Shown here piece by piece: positions 38,001-49,839 of a stretch of 64,000 nt of DNA. This DNA comes from Acanthosepion pharaonis (Eukaryota; Mollusca; Cephalopoda; Sepiida; Sepiidae), in assembly GCA_903632075.3 (NCBI GenBank), contig CAHIKZ030000580.1, forward strand, positions 1,696,001-1,760,000. The letters are read 5' to 3'. The notes beneath the pieces were generated by a model, which worked only from the letters and a program-made list of their open reading frames with translations, did no database searches and was not told the origin of the DNA. Numbering within the stretch: the first letter of the stretch is position 1; each line of letters opens with the position of its first letter. A program made the translations under genes and the position numbers.

Positions 38001-38430
38001 ACCACAAAGCATACATGCAGTTCAACACACATAGCACACCATTTCTCAAATTTCTTTAACCTTTCCGAAAGAAAATTCTAATATGTTTGGTCAACCACCT
38101 CCAAATTATTTGAACATTTCCTCTAATTCCAACTCCTTTTAAGGTTTGGAAACGGGAAATAATCAGATGGAGAAAGAGGTACTTAGGCACCTAAATTCTT
38201 CAAAACATTCTTTGTCTTGTCTGGGTAGATGTACTCTCCTGCAAAATGAATACTTTTCTAGGGCTTTAATTGCCATTTTTATTTCAACATTTTTAATCAA
38301 CAGAGCAAGTTAGACTATACGAGACTGCAAAACATTTAAGAGGACATCTTTCTTTCAGTAACTTAGAATAGTATTCTGAATTAACTGTTCAAGCCTCCTG
38401 AAAATAATCAGTCATCAAAATATCTTCCTT
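35031..38430. other. Intron B, very AT-rich, unassigned
   Basis: Long A/T homopolymer patches (35211-35220, 36286-36297, 36450-36462, 37751-37763). No gene or repeat recognised. Confidence 0.5.
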
Positions 38431-38439
38431 AACCCTACA

Positions 38440-38830
38440 AAATAGTTCATGACTTTTTCTGAAGACGTTTGTGTCATGAATTTCTTCTACCGTGGAGATC
38501 ATATGTGTTACTACTGCGTGGTTTGTTTATTCAAAAGTGACAAACTAATCTGAAATAATTATCACAAGACCGTCGCAAGAGCTGCAAAATCAACATGGAG
38601 GTCTCAAATCAATATCATTTTTGGTAGGCCTTCAAACATATTGACTGATAGCTTCTGCATACACAACTGCTTCGAAATTGCAAACACATTCCTTCGATAT
38701 TTGGTATATCGTCAGTTCTTTTGGCCGAGATTCAAAATTAGGTCATGATCATTATCTACAATTTCAGGAGTTGACACCAGTGAAGGCCTCGTAGACCGTG
38801 TTACTTGTTGTATTTTAAATCTCTTATTTT
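38440..38830 (-). mobile_element. Possible mariner-like transposase remnant (N-terminal linker)
   Basis: On the minus strand, R-x-RPSLVSTPEIVDN-x-HDLILN near 38720-38800, then a frameshifted (R)TKELTIYQISKE, resembles the linker between the two helix-turn-helix motifs of mariner transposases (VSTPE.V..VH.LI..DRR.T...IA.E). No catalytic triad is recovered and no terminal repeats are seen. The assignment rests on about 40 residues. Confidence 0.4.
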
Positions 38831-39774
38831 TTCGAACTGAATATATGACAAGCATTTGTCACCCATTGCACTCGTGGATTTCATCTTGGAATTTTCTTCT
38901 GCAGGAACAGGAATTTCATGACGGCCTGATGTTCAACACTCTAAATTTAAACACTTTCCGTTGAATAATCAGAAGCAAATTTGAAATAAGTGCAATGATT
39001 CTGCAAACTAGCACTTTACAATATGAAAGGAGTTTTTCCAGCTGCACTGACAAAATAACGATCAGATTTGGGGGGGGGTCGAGCTGAAAACTTTTCAATC
39101 GTTCCGAGTAATGAACTTACAGGGTAATTTTCTGTTCGATTCTGATTTGGAATATCAAAATGATCAATCAACAAGTGAACATTTTATCTCATGACAGTTT
39201 TCACTTTGAATAAAGTTTATTCCCGATGCAAATTATAGGGGAGAACAACAGAAAATTTTGAAAAAAGTTTAACTTAAGTCGCATGTACCTAACAGCAAAT
39301 GTTATATGCTGTGTACATGGACAAGTGATTTTATTGCAACGGCACATGTCTGTCAGCAGGTTCATTTTTTTTTAAGATTTATATTCCAATTTATTGAGCA
39401 AACTAAAGATGCATATGTATTTTATTTTTTTATCAAATGGTCATATTTGAGAGGTTTTCAGTTGTCCAAGATAACTTGACACACAAATGAAATAGCACAA
39501 AGCTGTTACGTGATGATGAAGTCACAGGTTTCAAACATTTCAATTTTCCTAATTTCAAATACACATACATAAGACCCAACATACTTACATTTGCTATTGC
39601 CCACATTCATAACTATGCATGTATATGCACCATAGATTCATATAACTATTCAGACACGCACTCGATCGTTGAAACACTAATTCACACACGCAAATTAAAC
39701 GCACACATATGTGCATAGGGATGCAGTCTTATACGTTACCATGCCTGTATAAATAGATATGCATGAATAAATGT
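38831..39774. other. Intron B, unassigned
   Basis: Mixed sequence with a nine-G run at 39071-39079. Nothing recognised. Confidence 0.45.
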
Positions 39775-39812
39775 AATATATATATATATGTATGTATGTG
39801 TGTGTGTGTGTG

Positions 39813-39849
<37 letters not shown>
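39775..39849. repeat. (TA)n(TGTA)n(TG)n(TA)n microsatellite
   Basis: Compound run with a TG core flanked by TA on both sides. Confidence 0.95.
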
Positions 39850-39851
<2 letters not shown>

Positions 39852-41007
39852 GGGTCTAAAATGTTATATACAACCCAGACACAATCACCAACATAGTCCT
39901 TAAATATACACAATTCTATAATAATAAATACTTAAACTCTCACTGAAATGAGCAAACATCTTTAATTTTCTTCCTTTATAAAACTACATGCGCACAAACT
40001 GCATCGCCAGATCTGCACACACATTCAAAGAACATAAACACACACTGATAAATAACTGTGCATGTGCATGTACGAAATACTCTCATACTCACAAAACTAA
40101 TAATAAACGCCAGTAGTCTTGTGTGGGAGAAGACAAAATTTTTTAGTTGCAAAAACGAAACGCTTTTTTAAGCGTTTTAATAATTTTCAAAAGCACTCTT
40201 TTAAAATTTAAAGCCATCTTTATGTTATTTCAAATCAATTTAATTAAATTTTCAGTTTTATTTTCAAAGCGAGCTGGTGTCGCTGACGTATCCTTGCTTG
40301 GTTGGTCGCTACTTTAGAATTTCTCCCCACACTCTGTCTACTTTTGCTTTTTGTATTTTAACGCCATTTTATTTTTATTTTTTCTTTTATTTAAAAACTG
40401 CTGGCTTAAGGGCTTTCTGTATAGTTAGTCGTCGGTGCTTGGTGAGTGCGTTGTACTCTGCTATGAATGAGTTTTCTGCTCGCACTTGTCTTTCTTCCTT
40501 TACCCTTCTCTCTTTCTTCACTCTGTTCAAAGATTGTTTCGTCTCCCACACTGCAGCTACATTGCTATCAGGCACACACACACACACACTCTCTCTCTCT
40601 CTCTCTCTCTCTTTCCTTCTCTCTCTCTCTCTCTCTATTACATCATAAATGGCACAGTGTATGTTACAAAGAGGAAGAGGTTAAGTTTCTCTAATAGAAA
40701 AATGTTATTTTTCACTAAATTTTTTCAATTCTAAAATAATTGTGATAACTATAAATAGAAAAGATTCGTTAGGACATTCAAAGTAATTGAAATTAAAATC
40801 GTTCTGATATTTTTCACTTGTAAAGGTAATGTGCGTTTCTTTTTATATCCTAAGTACCAAAAAAACAAATACATTTTTGGTATTTGTAGATAAAAAGCCA
40901 AAAGGGCTTTTTCCTATTTTATTTCTTCTTTTCCATCCAACTGATGATTTATTTCCCTGTTCTATTAATAGGTTAATGCTAAGACAATTTTCTGACTGCA
41001 TTTGAAT

Positions 41008-41045
<38 letters not shown>
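39850..41045. other. Intron B with (AC)n(CT)n and (AC)n tracts
   Basis: (AC)8(CT)n at 40572-40637 and (AC)n at 41011-41046. The T-rich frame at 40277-40648 runs into the CT tract and is not supported as coding. Confidence 0.6.
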
Positions 41046-41049
<4 letters not shown>

Positions 41050-41092
41050 TAATATGTGTAAATCCGCATAAACACGCGCTCTGATACATTCG

Positions 41093-41521
41093 AGGGACGC
41101 TCCGAAAGTAATTCCTCCTGTTTATTTCCACATAAGTTACAACAGATACTGTTTAATGTAGCAAGTTGTCGACTAAAAACATTTTCCATTATTACTTTTT
41201 TCTTCTTTATAATCAATATGACATTGTCAGAATTGATGTTTTCTTTCATTGTCCCAAACCTAGCTTGTCGCACACATCGTCATCCCCGTTGCTGAAAGGC
41301 ATTACCCACTGCCTCACTGCGCTCACATTCACGCTCACAAAGCGTCGATGGGTGCCAATAAGTACAATTATTTCCAAATTGTGAAATTCAATGATACACC
41401 TGTTTCGTTTCTATTTTCATCTCACATTTGCCAGATTTACACTCAGCTGCTATCAAAACTAAAACAGAAAAGTTCAACCTTGACTGCCATAGCTATATCC
41501 GGCATTACTTTCGGAACAAGC
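41093..41521. mobile_element. Non-autonomous element with terminal CCGAAAGTAAT inverted repeats
   Basis: GGGACGCTCCGAAAGTAATTCC at 41093-41114 (ends quoted: GGGACGCTCC, AAGTAATTCC) is opposed by GGCATTACTTTCGGAACAAG at 41501-41520. The core TTCCGAAAGTAAT is shared in inverted orientation. The interior, less AT-rich at 41260-41350, lacks a transposase. Such termini are typical of mariner-like elements; the family assignment is inference. Confidence 0.65.
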
Positions 41522-42664
41522 TTTATACATAAACGCTACATGCAGATAAAAGTTTACTCAGCAGAACCCTCAACACGATTTGTGACATTGTGTTTATGCA
41601 TGGAGTTGTGTAAATCTGGAAAAAATAAATTATAAAAATTTAATATAATTTTGATTATGATTCCAATTTTTGTTATCACGTAAGATAAAAGCGTTAATAA
41701 CGGCTTATTTTCAAATTTATATAAACACTTTTTGGCTTTCCTTAAAACACAAGATTTAAAAAGTAAATTTCATCTTAAAGATAATTTTATAAATAAACGA
41801 ATTTCTCAATACGTTTTTCATTTCAAAGAACAAAGCAGAGCTGAAATAAATTCTACGGTTTTTATTTTAAATATTTTTTATTTTTTTATAATTTTATTTT
41901 AAATATTCATATTTTTTTTTTAATTTTATTTTAAATATTCATATTTTTTATTTTAAATATTCATATCGTTCTTGATAAAAATAACAATGACATGAATGTC
42001 TAATTATGATCTTTACCGTTGAAAGTTGAAAACGTGCTTGCAGCTAAAAACAGAAAGACCAATAACAATACGGGCTAAAGCGTTGGTGCGCGAATTTTAT
42101 GGTGTATCGTAATTGTGAGTTCAATCTGTAACCGGGTAGTATATTCTCAGACTCAGTGAAAAAAAAAAAAAAAAAAAAAAACGCTGTCAATAACTGGGCT
42201 GTACTACAAAATTACGAGACGAGATATCCCGAAACATGGTCATTTCGGTAACCCGGTTCAATAGATACCTGAAGACCGGAGAGCACATTGGCCGAAATGT
42301 GATAACTAAAATGACAACATTAGCCGGATTGTAAAATGACAAATATTGTCCATAATATTTAGATTTTCGCCATTCATTTATTGACTAATGTTTTTAATGA
42401 GTGACATCAAATCATCACCATCATAAAGTTAAATATTAAAGAAACAATTCAAATTTGTTATATTTCTTAACGCACTAATACACACATGTCATTATTTTTT
42501 TTTTAAATGTTCCTTTACGTCTTTTATGCATTCAAATGTTTTGGTATCTTATGATATTAATAATGTGAACTTTTAAGTTTTATTGCGAAAAACGAAAAAC
42601 TTAATTTTTATATTTACAACGAAAAATATTCTCTTTGAATTAATTTACTATTCCATTTTTTTAG
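41522..42664. other. Intron B, 3' end with possible SINE debris and exon C acceptor
   Basis: An imperfect tandem of TTTTATTTTAAATATTCATA units at 41862-41966. A 23-A run at 42159-42181. At 42064-42330 the B-box-like GTGAGTTCAATCTG and a tail with CCTGAAGACCGGAGAGCACA suggest decayed SINE sequence (low certainty). The exon C acceptor is the pyrimidine tract ending TTTTTTTAG at 42664. Confidence 0.5.
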
Positions 42665-42765
42665 TTTGTCATCGGTGAAGATGGTGTTTGTGGATTGAAC
42701 TATGAACATTCACCTTCGGAAGGAATTGCCGTGGTACAACTTGTGGAGCATACACTAAAATACAT
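42665..42765 (+). CDS. ChAT: Choline acetyltransferase, exon C (catalytic histidine)
   Basis: Entry phase 0, exit phase 2, donor GTAAGT at 42766. Continues the acyltransferase signature directly from exon B: FVIGEDGVCGLNYEHSPSEG. The His of Y-E-H-S-P-S-E-G is the family's general base that deprotonates choline or carnitine. IAVVQLVEHTLKYM follows. EHSP..GI..VQ..EH.LK corresponds to ChAT, where carnitine acetyltransferase has an A-A-A-E-G-P-P type sequence. The exon is only 101 bp and is isolated between a 23.2-kb and an 11.0-kb intron, so it would be easily missed by automated prediction. All catalytic-site residues visible here are intact. Confidence 0.97.
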
Positions 42766-43127
42766 GTAAGTATACGGAAGGGTCGAATGTGGAAGAAAAC
42801 TCGTTAGGCTAGATTATCGTAGAATAAATATAACTAATTCGATTACAGAAGATTTTGTAGCTTTGAATATATCTAATCCATTTATTTAACCATTTATAGA
42901 TTTTACAAGTAGACGAAAGTTTACTTGTATAACTCGCTAGATACGGTATGGCCTTTTTACTAATTTTTCTGTCTGAAGTTATTATGCAACTCACATAAAC
43001 CTCAGTAACTCGAATTTGCTTGGAACAATGGTTTGTCAAATTTTAACGATTAATTTAGACATCAAAAAGGTCGAGTTAAACTTGAACATGGTTTATTAAA
43101 AGTATTGGATTCGTTATAAAAACTTAG
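42766..43127. other. Intron C, 5' end
   Basis: AT-rich. Nothing recognised. Confidence 0.6.
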
Positions 43128-43632
43128 GTCTGAAGTTATGCAAAACCAAAAAATCACTTTTTACTTCAATAACAAGGTAATAAAATCAACAATTGATCAG
43201 CACTTATAATAAAACTTACCGTTGAAGTATTTACATCTTAATATAGTGACACTTCTTCACAATCAGCAATCGATTATACATTTTTTAATCGTTTACTTCA
43301 GTGGGTTCAAGTTCCAACATAGTGATTTGAATTACTTCCCATATATCTGCTTTGCTGTCATATTGTTTGCCACCGTCATATAATTTCACAATTGACCATA
43401 GATTTTCAATTAGATTCAGATCATGGCGGCCATTCCGTTATTTTCTCTCGTGAAAATTCACGAGAAATCTTAGGTACAGGAGAAGGAGCATTGTCGTGTG
43501 AGGTTGAGACTTGTACCATTCAAATAAAGTCTTTCTTTTGACGTCTAAATTAGTTGTTTAAAATCTGACAAAAATTGTTCAAAGCAAGTTAGAGTTGATA
43601 ATGTTTGTGTTTTGCATAATAAATTCAGTCGG
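43128..43632 (-). mobile_element. Tc1-like transposon remnant
   Basis: Minus-strand translation gives DNAPSPVPKISREFSRE, then ITEWPP, a stop, and LNLIENLWSIVKLYDGGKQY followed by DSKADIWEVIQ. These are the second Asp (D-N-A) and the Glu (I-E-N-L-W) of a DD34E Tc1 catalytic core. Motifs TCTGAAGTTATGCAAAACC (43129-43147) and its approximate inverse GTTTTGCATAATAAATTCAG (43609-43628) may be decayed terminal repeats. The first catalytic Asp and the DNA-binding domains are deleted. Internal-deletion derivative in intron C, 360 bp downstream of exon C. Confidence 0.82.
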
Positions 43633-45562
43633 ACTTTATGCTCACTTTTATTCATTAAATTCCTTGTTAATTTTTAAAAACAATGTATCAAAGTCTATAT
43701 TCCAAGCCATGAACGAGCATCATATAGACAGCAATGGTCTTGACCATTTCTTCCTTTTTAAATATTGATGCGGACTAGATCCCCCACCTATATTATAATT
43801 GCCCTAGTAAATGGAGCATAATTAATGCAGCAGTTAATGTTGTAGTAAGAAAAGCTCAGCAGCGATCACCGGTCAGACCATAGAAGCAACCGGACTTTAG
43901 CTTGCAGGTTTCTGTTTTATTGATGCAGTTGCACTTAAATGCTTAAAATACGATTAAAAATGTAAATATATAGAAAAAATGTATATATAAGAAAAAAGAT
44001 TTTTTGAAATGCATATACAAAAGTATAGCATGTTACAATCAGTGTTCAATCATTTCCCTGCTCTGTTAAAATAAAAATGCCCGCCCTTGAACTGCACCTT
44101 GCGAGTTCATAGCACACATAGGAGAGCAGGCGTTCGATTCACTCACATAGAGGGTAGATAATGACTTTTATGGCCTTCGTTCATTCAATCTGTATTTGCA
44201 TCAGTAAGATCGAATCATCTAAATTTGAGCATTCCTTTAACTTAGATTAATAATCTAAGTTAAAAGCATGAGTATATTTTCAAATATCATTATCTGGACT
44301 GGAAAAAAGAGCCTACTCAATTTATTTCTCTTATATTCCTCAGCAATCAGAACTGTCAAAAACATTTTGGCCGCTTGCTTTTGTTTGTTACTGATCTATA
44401 AAGCAACTTTGATACGTACACATAAACAATCTTTCACGTGAATGTGTGTCTGCGTTCGTGCGTGTGTCTGTGTGTGTGTGCGCGCGCGTGCATATCACAC
44501 TTCTATTGATGATTTGGCCAGTGTCCCATGTCTGAAGGATGTTATTTTCAGTTGAATGATTCGATCAGCATGCCATAATCCAATCAAGAGAGGCCAAACG
44601 TCCCAAATGAACTTTGATTGGTCATTTAATAGCATGCATTATCGCTTCCGGGCACTTTGCAATGTGCTTCAAGGTGATCAATAATCAGACGATTACGGTA
44701 GCTTTATCGAAACGGAAAAACTCTTTCACCTCACAGTGAAAATATATAAGAAAGTAATAAAATGTTTAGGAAAGGATTTATTTAGTTTTCAATTATTTTC
44801 ATGTTCAGTCTTTTAATTTCTTACATATTTTTGATAGTGTGCTTTACTTCTTTTAAGTTCCTTTAATTTTTTGCTCATGTTGCTAAAAATATGCAGAACA
44901 TATTTCTATGTTTGTAGGCAAATAGCAAACTGAACCCCCACAGCAAAAAAAACACCTCTCTTACCACATACAAGAATTGTATTGTTCTCACATAAAGAAT
45001 GAGGGAAACCTACAGCCCAACAAACTTATTTAGTTCTTGAATCATTACATATAGAAATCTAAAATTGGCAAATATTAATAATTCTACTTAATGTTTCTTA
45101 ATACATAGCCAACTCGTTAAACATACTTGTAAATTTTCTTATACGCGGTGTGATAATTTAATTCCTGGAATGGTCCTGTGAAAACAAATTTTATTTACCT
45201 GGTGACTAATGGCTGCTGTCATCTTCAAAGTACTCCACTTGTGAAGATCATAGAAACATTCTTGGAATTCGTTTTCCGGAATACCTTCCGGTAATTTAGT
45301 CACGTGTATATACACGAATGTAACCAGAAAAATAAGTTGCTAAAATTGCTATTTTTACTTCCTTCAAGACGTAAATCTAATATATCGGACTGAGTTCTAT
45401 TTTCTTGCCAAACCGCAAAGTAGAGGTCAGCGAGTTCCATGTAAGTGTCCACAAAAGGAAAATCATTTTGAATGAGTTAAAGTGAAATTCATTATAAAAG
45501 ATTATCAAAAACAAAAATTAAAACATATCCACAAATATCACTGCTAAAATAAGTCTCTACTT
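43633..45562. other. Intron C, unassigned with one palindrome
   Basis: A 14-bp-stem perfect palindrome (TTTAACTTAGATTA / TAATCTAAGTTAAA) at 44237-44265. A (TG)n/(CG)n alternating purine-pyrimidine run at 44455-44492. A block at 44500-44720 is less AT-rich but unrecognised. At 44100-44170, GGCGTTCGATTC may be a tRNA B-box remnant. Confidence 0.55.
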
Positions 45563-45684
45563 TCCAACGGTTAAATCGGACTGAAAAAAACCGGATCTCA
45601 TTCGATCATCGACATTAAATAAGTTTGGACCCGGTCAGTACTTAGAAGGGGGATCTCTTCCCAAACGGTCCCTTCTACAATCCA
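45563..45684 (+). pseudogene. 5S rRNA-derived sequence (pseudogene or SINE head)
   Basis: About 120 bp align by eye along the full length of an animal 5S rRNA. TCCAACGG is at the start. ACCGGATCTCATTCGATCATCG corresponds to the ACCGGATCTCGTCCGATCACCG region. GACATTAAATAAG sits where the A box GAAGTTAAGCAG lies. GGACCCGGTCAGTACTTAGA plus AGGGGGAT corresponds to the C box region, which is the best preserved. CTTCCCAAAC then matches the CTGGGAAC arm. Many C/G-to-T/A changes and a stretched A-run show it is not a functional rRNA gene. Whether it is a lone retro-copy or the head of a 5S-type SINE cannot be told from one copy. Confidence 0.75.
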
Positions 45685-46125
45685 AACTATGTCCCGGCTT
45701 TAAATAACCCTCAAAGGGTTGATAAACCGTAAAAAAACAAATCAGTATATTTTCCATTTGCGTGTAGCCGAATTTTTTGCATACATAATAAAAGTAATTA
45801 GATTTACTTGCTGGGGTAGATATGAAAATCTAATTGTCTACAGTTAAATATGACTTCAAAAAGATTTATGAAAAAATATAAAAGGGATACAACTATAAAA
45901 AAAATTCAATTTCAGTAGTAAATTAAGGAATTTTTCTTCAAATGAATTTTGTTAATTAATTGGAGCTATTTTCCCTTCTAGATTTCAGTTTCATGGTAAC
46001 TGAAGAATCAGAATTAATTACATCGTGGCAGATAATTTTAGTTATTACAAAGGATTTTTTATATATTAACTACTACAATTTCCATTAAAACAGGTTCAAC
46101 ACAAATACTCGAGAAATAACTAAAT
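45685..46125. other. Intron C, AT-rich, unassigned
   Basis: No recognised element. It follows the 5S-like copy and could include its SINE body, if there is one. Confidence 0.45.
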
Positions 46126-46950
46126 TTTAAAAACAATGGCTACAAAATTTAAGCAAAGGGAGAACGGCTTATGGTGCAGCATTTAAGGTGGGAGTTGTAT
46201 AATATATTGAACAGTTATAAATGGTATAGCAGCATTTTGCAACGCCATAATACCACACAAAAACATGACGGGAAAATATGAAATCGTTACAAACAATCGT
46301 CATATCCTTTGTTTAAATCGGATCTGGGTTGAATCACAAAGACAGGATATTTAAATCATCCCATGAAAAGTTGCAGGTCATTGAAATTATCAAGATTAAA
46401 AAGTATGAAGCAAATTCTTTTGAATTCTCTGATCTGAGTGATAAAGGGCTTTCATTAATTTGATGTGATGAAAGTAAAAATAGAGATTTGCATTAAATCA
46501 AACAGGCAACTCCTATGTTTTTACTTATTATTTATTTTGACCTGCCGACTAATAGAACAATTGACGAAGTTGGTATAAAAAATGTGAGAACGACTAGCCA
46601 GGCAAAGATTTACTTTAGTGTTTTATCTTTTTTGGAAAACAACACGAAGAATTGTAAGAGAAAAATATTTCAAAAACTAAAGATACCCGCAGAAGTTGGT
46701 GCCACTATTTCTTACCACTTCAAACGTATACTTCCTGTTTTTAACAAGTGGGAATTACATCTACCGGCCTTTGCATTCAGGAATCTTAATGAAAATATAC
46801 CCTTTAGCAACGTTCCAACTTGCACTACCTCCTTGTTAGGGGAAACCACTGGCATGATTAAAAGTTTAATAAAATCTTATCGAGCTGTGAAGTTCGGTGT
46901 AGTCAAGCGGTGTAAAACACCATGGCTCAGTCTGTTGTTTTTCCTATGAA
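46126..46950 (+). mobile_element. pogo/Jerky-type transposase remnant
   Basis: RTAYGAAFKVGVV-like sequence (encoded GGAGAACGGCTTATGGTGCA at 46160 onward, one stop) resembles the N-terminal HTH of pogo/Tigger proteins. After a broken middle, the frame 46515-46949 opens with DLPTNRTIDEVGIKNVRTTS, matching the conserved block before the first catalytic Asp, and continues through KRKIFQKLKIP, the K-R-K-T..P region. The catalytic triad is not recognisable. Degraded copy in intron C; no terminal repeats seen. Confidence 0.65.
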
Positions 46951-48927
46951 GGCACATTTTCTTTGTTTCTCCAATACATAAATGGATGGCTAAAATTCCT
47001 CGTTTAAAAAAATGGCGGAGGACGTAAAGCGTATACTAATATGTAATACTTAAAGTGATAAAAATATAAAGGAAAGAGAAAATATTACTTTTTCAGGGAA
47101 CGAGTAGTGAAGACAGAAATAGAAACCAGAATTCAGATTTTAAAAATAATTTTTTTACACGAAATATTCGAAAGTGTTTCCAAATTTTGCATGTCGTATT
47201 TTTCTTTCAGGCTCCAAGAGCACAATAAAAAAAATCAATTACAGATAACAGAACCACAAAGATGATGGTTTGGTACCCAAACAGCCAGAATTATCTTTAG
47301 ACAAATTTCGAAACAAGATCCTGACAGAGAATTTTTCTTTCAAGATTTCTGACAAGGCTTTAGATAATTTTACTTAAAAAGTCATTTATTTATCAAATAA
47401 CAAATATCAATATTGAATTTTAAAATATTTCCTTCTATGTTCCAATGGTAAAATGCAATTATTTTAAGAGCATCATATAAGGTATTAAATATGAGATTAT
47501 AAAATATTGAAAAGTATTACACAATAATTTGTTTATCAATACTGTGTGAAGTGTCATCCTGTAAATGATCAGTGCTTGTGAAGGAGACTGTTAAAACCCG
47601 TCTTCTACAACTAGTAATACAAACTGAGACTAACTGTACTTCCCGTGTTGCAAGTAACCAATTTATCAAATTTGTGTTCTAAGAAAATAAAAATATTTTT
47701 AGGAATTTCAAATTATGCACAATCTATTATAACCTGAGCAAGCAAGCAAGCGCGTGTGTGTTTCTACTGTAAATTGTAATTCAATTACCGGCTTTCTTTT
47801 TCAATTAAAGTATCTTTAGCTTTAGATAGTAATATTAACTTTCATTATAATTTTTAATGCTGTATTTCTTCAGAAAGACAATCATGGTTCTCTACAGGAT
47901 CTTTTTCTTATGTTCGAATTGTCTTTTTTACGGTTTTGCCACCCAATAAAGCTCAATGTATCCTGCTAATTAACGTTTAGCTAGCGGGAGAAGACATGAA
48001 TTCATGCGAATTTATGAGAAAATGAATGCAACAGACTAGCCCGAAATTTGAACTCTGCTCACCGATTCCATTTTCTGTATTGCAATACCCGCACATCTCT
48101 CTTATTGTTATCATACTACCAATGATAATCGAAGTAACAAAATATTTTAGTGTCAACGGCCAGAAAACGGGCAAATAGCAAAGAAAAAGTGGGGAATGTT
48201 AAGGTATTTTTTTGGTTGAAGGGAGAAAAACTAAAATAAATTGTTGAAAAATTGATGAATCTTTTTCTTTTTAATCGTTCGCAAAAGAAAACCAAAAAAA
48301 ATCCAATTGAAGATAATAAAAAAAACCTCAAGCCAAAAAAGTAATCCTAACAAAACTGAAAATAAAACGCTAGTCACATCCGTTAATGACAACAGCGAAA
48401 GCAGGAAAGAAGAATGAGAAGTCTTAAATAGTGAGTTTACATTTGGAATTCACAAGCCTTCAGGCATGAATTTCGACACAAGCTCCACAACTGGCCCAAC
48501 AGAGTGGATGTTTTCCTGGCCTTGCACCGATGTTACACGCAACCGTCACTCAACGTTCGGCATCTTTGATCCCATTTTCTATGCGCCTTTGTCGAAATGA
48601 CACAAGCAGAAGCAAGTCATTTTCAGCGATGATGACGAGAAACGAATTTTATGAATGGGCGCTCAAGGCAAAGCACGCATCTATTAAATGTTGCAGTTGT
48701 ACTGGCTGCTAAAGAGAGAAAAAAAGATACAGATGAAAAGGAAGGACATAATTTTGATATTATTCAAATGGGCATAAAGGAACTTAGGATAGATATAGAT
48801 TCTTCTCTGCTCTCACTCTTTCTTTCTCTCTCTCTCTCTCCCATACACACTTCGCCATCCACTCCAATTACGCCCTGATTTGTTCGTTTCTGTCTAAAAG
48901 TTTTAGCTGACCTTCAGCACGATACAT

Positions 48928-48933
<6 letters not shown>
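46951..48933. other. Intron C, unassigned
   Basis: AT-rich with a less AT-rich patch at 48470-48700. A minus-strand GCAGAGTTCAAATTTCGG near 48045 resembles a weak B box. Nothing certain. Confidence 0.4.
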
Positions 48934-48999
<66 letters not shown>

Positions 49000-49014
49000 C
49001 GAGAGCGAGAGAGA
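48934..49014. repeat. (TA)n(GA)n microsatellite
   Basis: TA units to 48975, then GA/GAGC units. Confidence 0.96.
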
Positions 49015-49467
49015 TCACGGTGACTGGAATAACATCAATAAATCGAACTGATAAACGAATGTTTCAATTCACGTTGAAAGAGAAGGCATTCCTATCGTCT
49101 TGTTTTCAATAACTTCTTTTGTCAACCATTATTCTTGTAAATATTGAAAGTGTCAATCTGCCACTTTTTGCCTTTCCTCTGAACTTTGCTTTCGTCTGAC
49201 ACTCTGTCTGTGCTTAACAAAAAGAAAACTAAAAAATAAATCAGAAGAGTTCAAATAATGAGAACTTACAAGGGTTGTTCAAACAGTTCTAAGCTTCACC
49301 CAGAAGTATTTAGAGAAACAAGAAAGTTGTTTTCCCTATTTTTCAATATAGTCCCTCTTGACACTTGGTCCAATGATACATTGCAATCCCATCACATAAA
49401 AAGGTGGCGTCTTGGTCCTTCAAAAACTCCTTTACAATACACATGATCTCATCATTGTTTCCGAAAT

Positions 49468-49472
49468 GGCGA
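49468..49472. repeat. Target-site duplication GGCGA, left copy
   Basis: Matches the GGCGA at 51985-51989 on the other side of the LTR element. The pair delimits the insertion exactly. Confidence 0.93.
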
Positions 49473-49839
49473 TGTTGTGGATTCCGGGATGAAATCCGGT
49501 CTCAAAATGAATGACAAACGCAGGAATGAAATATAGCAAATAAATGTATTGACGTAATAATACAATTGGTAATACGGTTAGTAGATCCAGAAATGCAGTT
49601 AGTAGCAATAATAATATATACACAGTGTGGGAAATTCAGTATCGAAGTATAACTTCCTTCTGAGTCTACGTGCTCGCGACTGTGACTCCTACAAAGGGGT
49701 TACCTCACACTCTCACTCTCACTCTCTCACTGTATCACTGTCACTCCCTGACTTTCTGACTTCCGGGTATTCACCGGCAGCAGTACAAGTACACACTAGG
49801 GGAGTCCACTTGTATGAAAAAGGGGTGGACCCCTTAACA
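49473..49839 (-). repeat. 3' LTR of Ty3/gypsy element
   Basis: 367 bp, TGTTGTGG...CTTAACA on the plus strand (TG...CA on either reading). Aligns with 51668-51984 at about a dozen substitutions over the shared length and carries an extra ~50 bp (starting ATTCAGTATCGAAG) absent from the other copy. A purine-rich tract AAGGAGGTGGG adjoins on the minus strand at 49840-49850, as expected for the polypurine primer. Confidence 0.95.

Noticed and set aside
40277..40648. 123-codon gene
   Set aside because: T-rich frame that ends in the (AC)n(CT)n tract; no domain, no splice context.
46951..47400. Continuation of the pogo-like transposase with catalytic residues
   Set aside because: No D-x-x-x-H or later catalytic blocks could be recognised after 46950; the similarity ends there.
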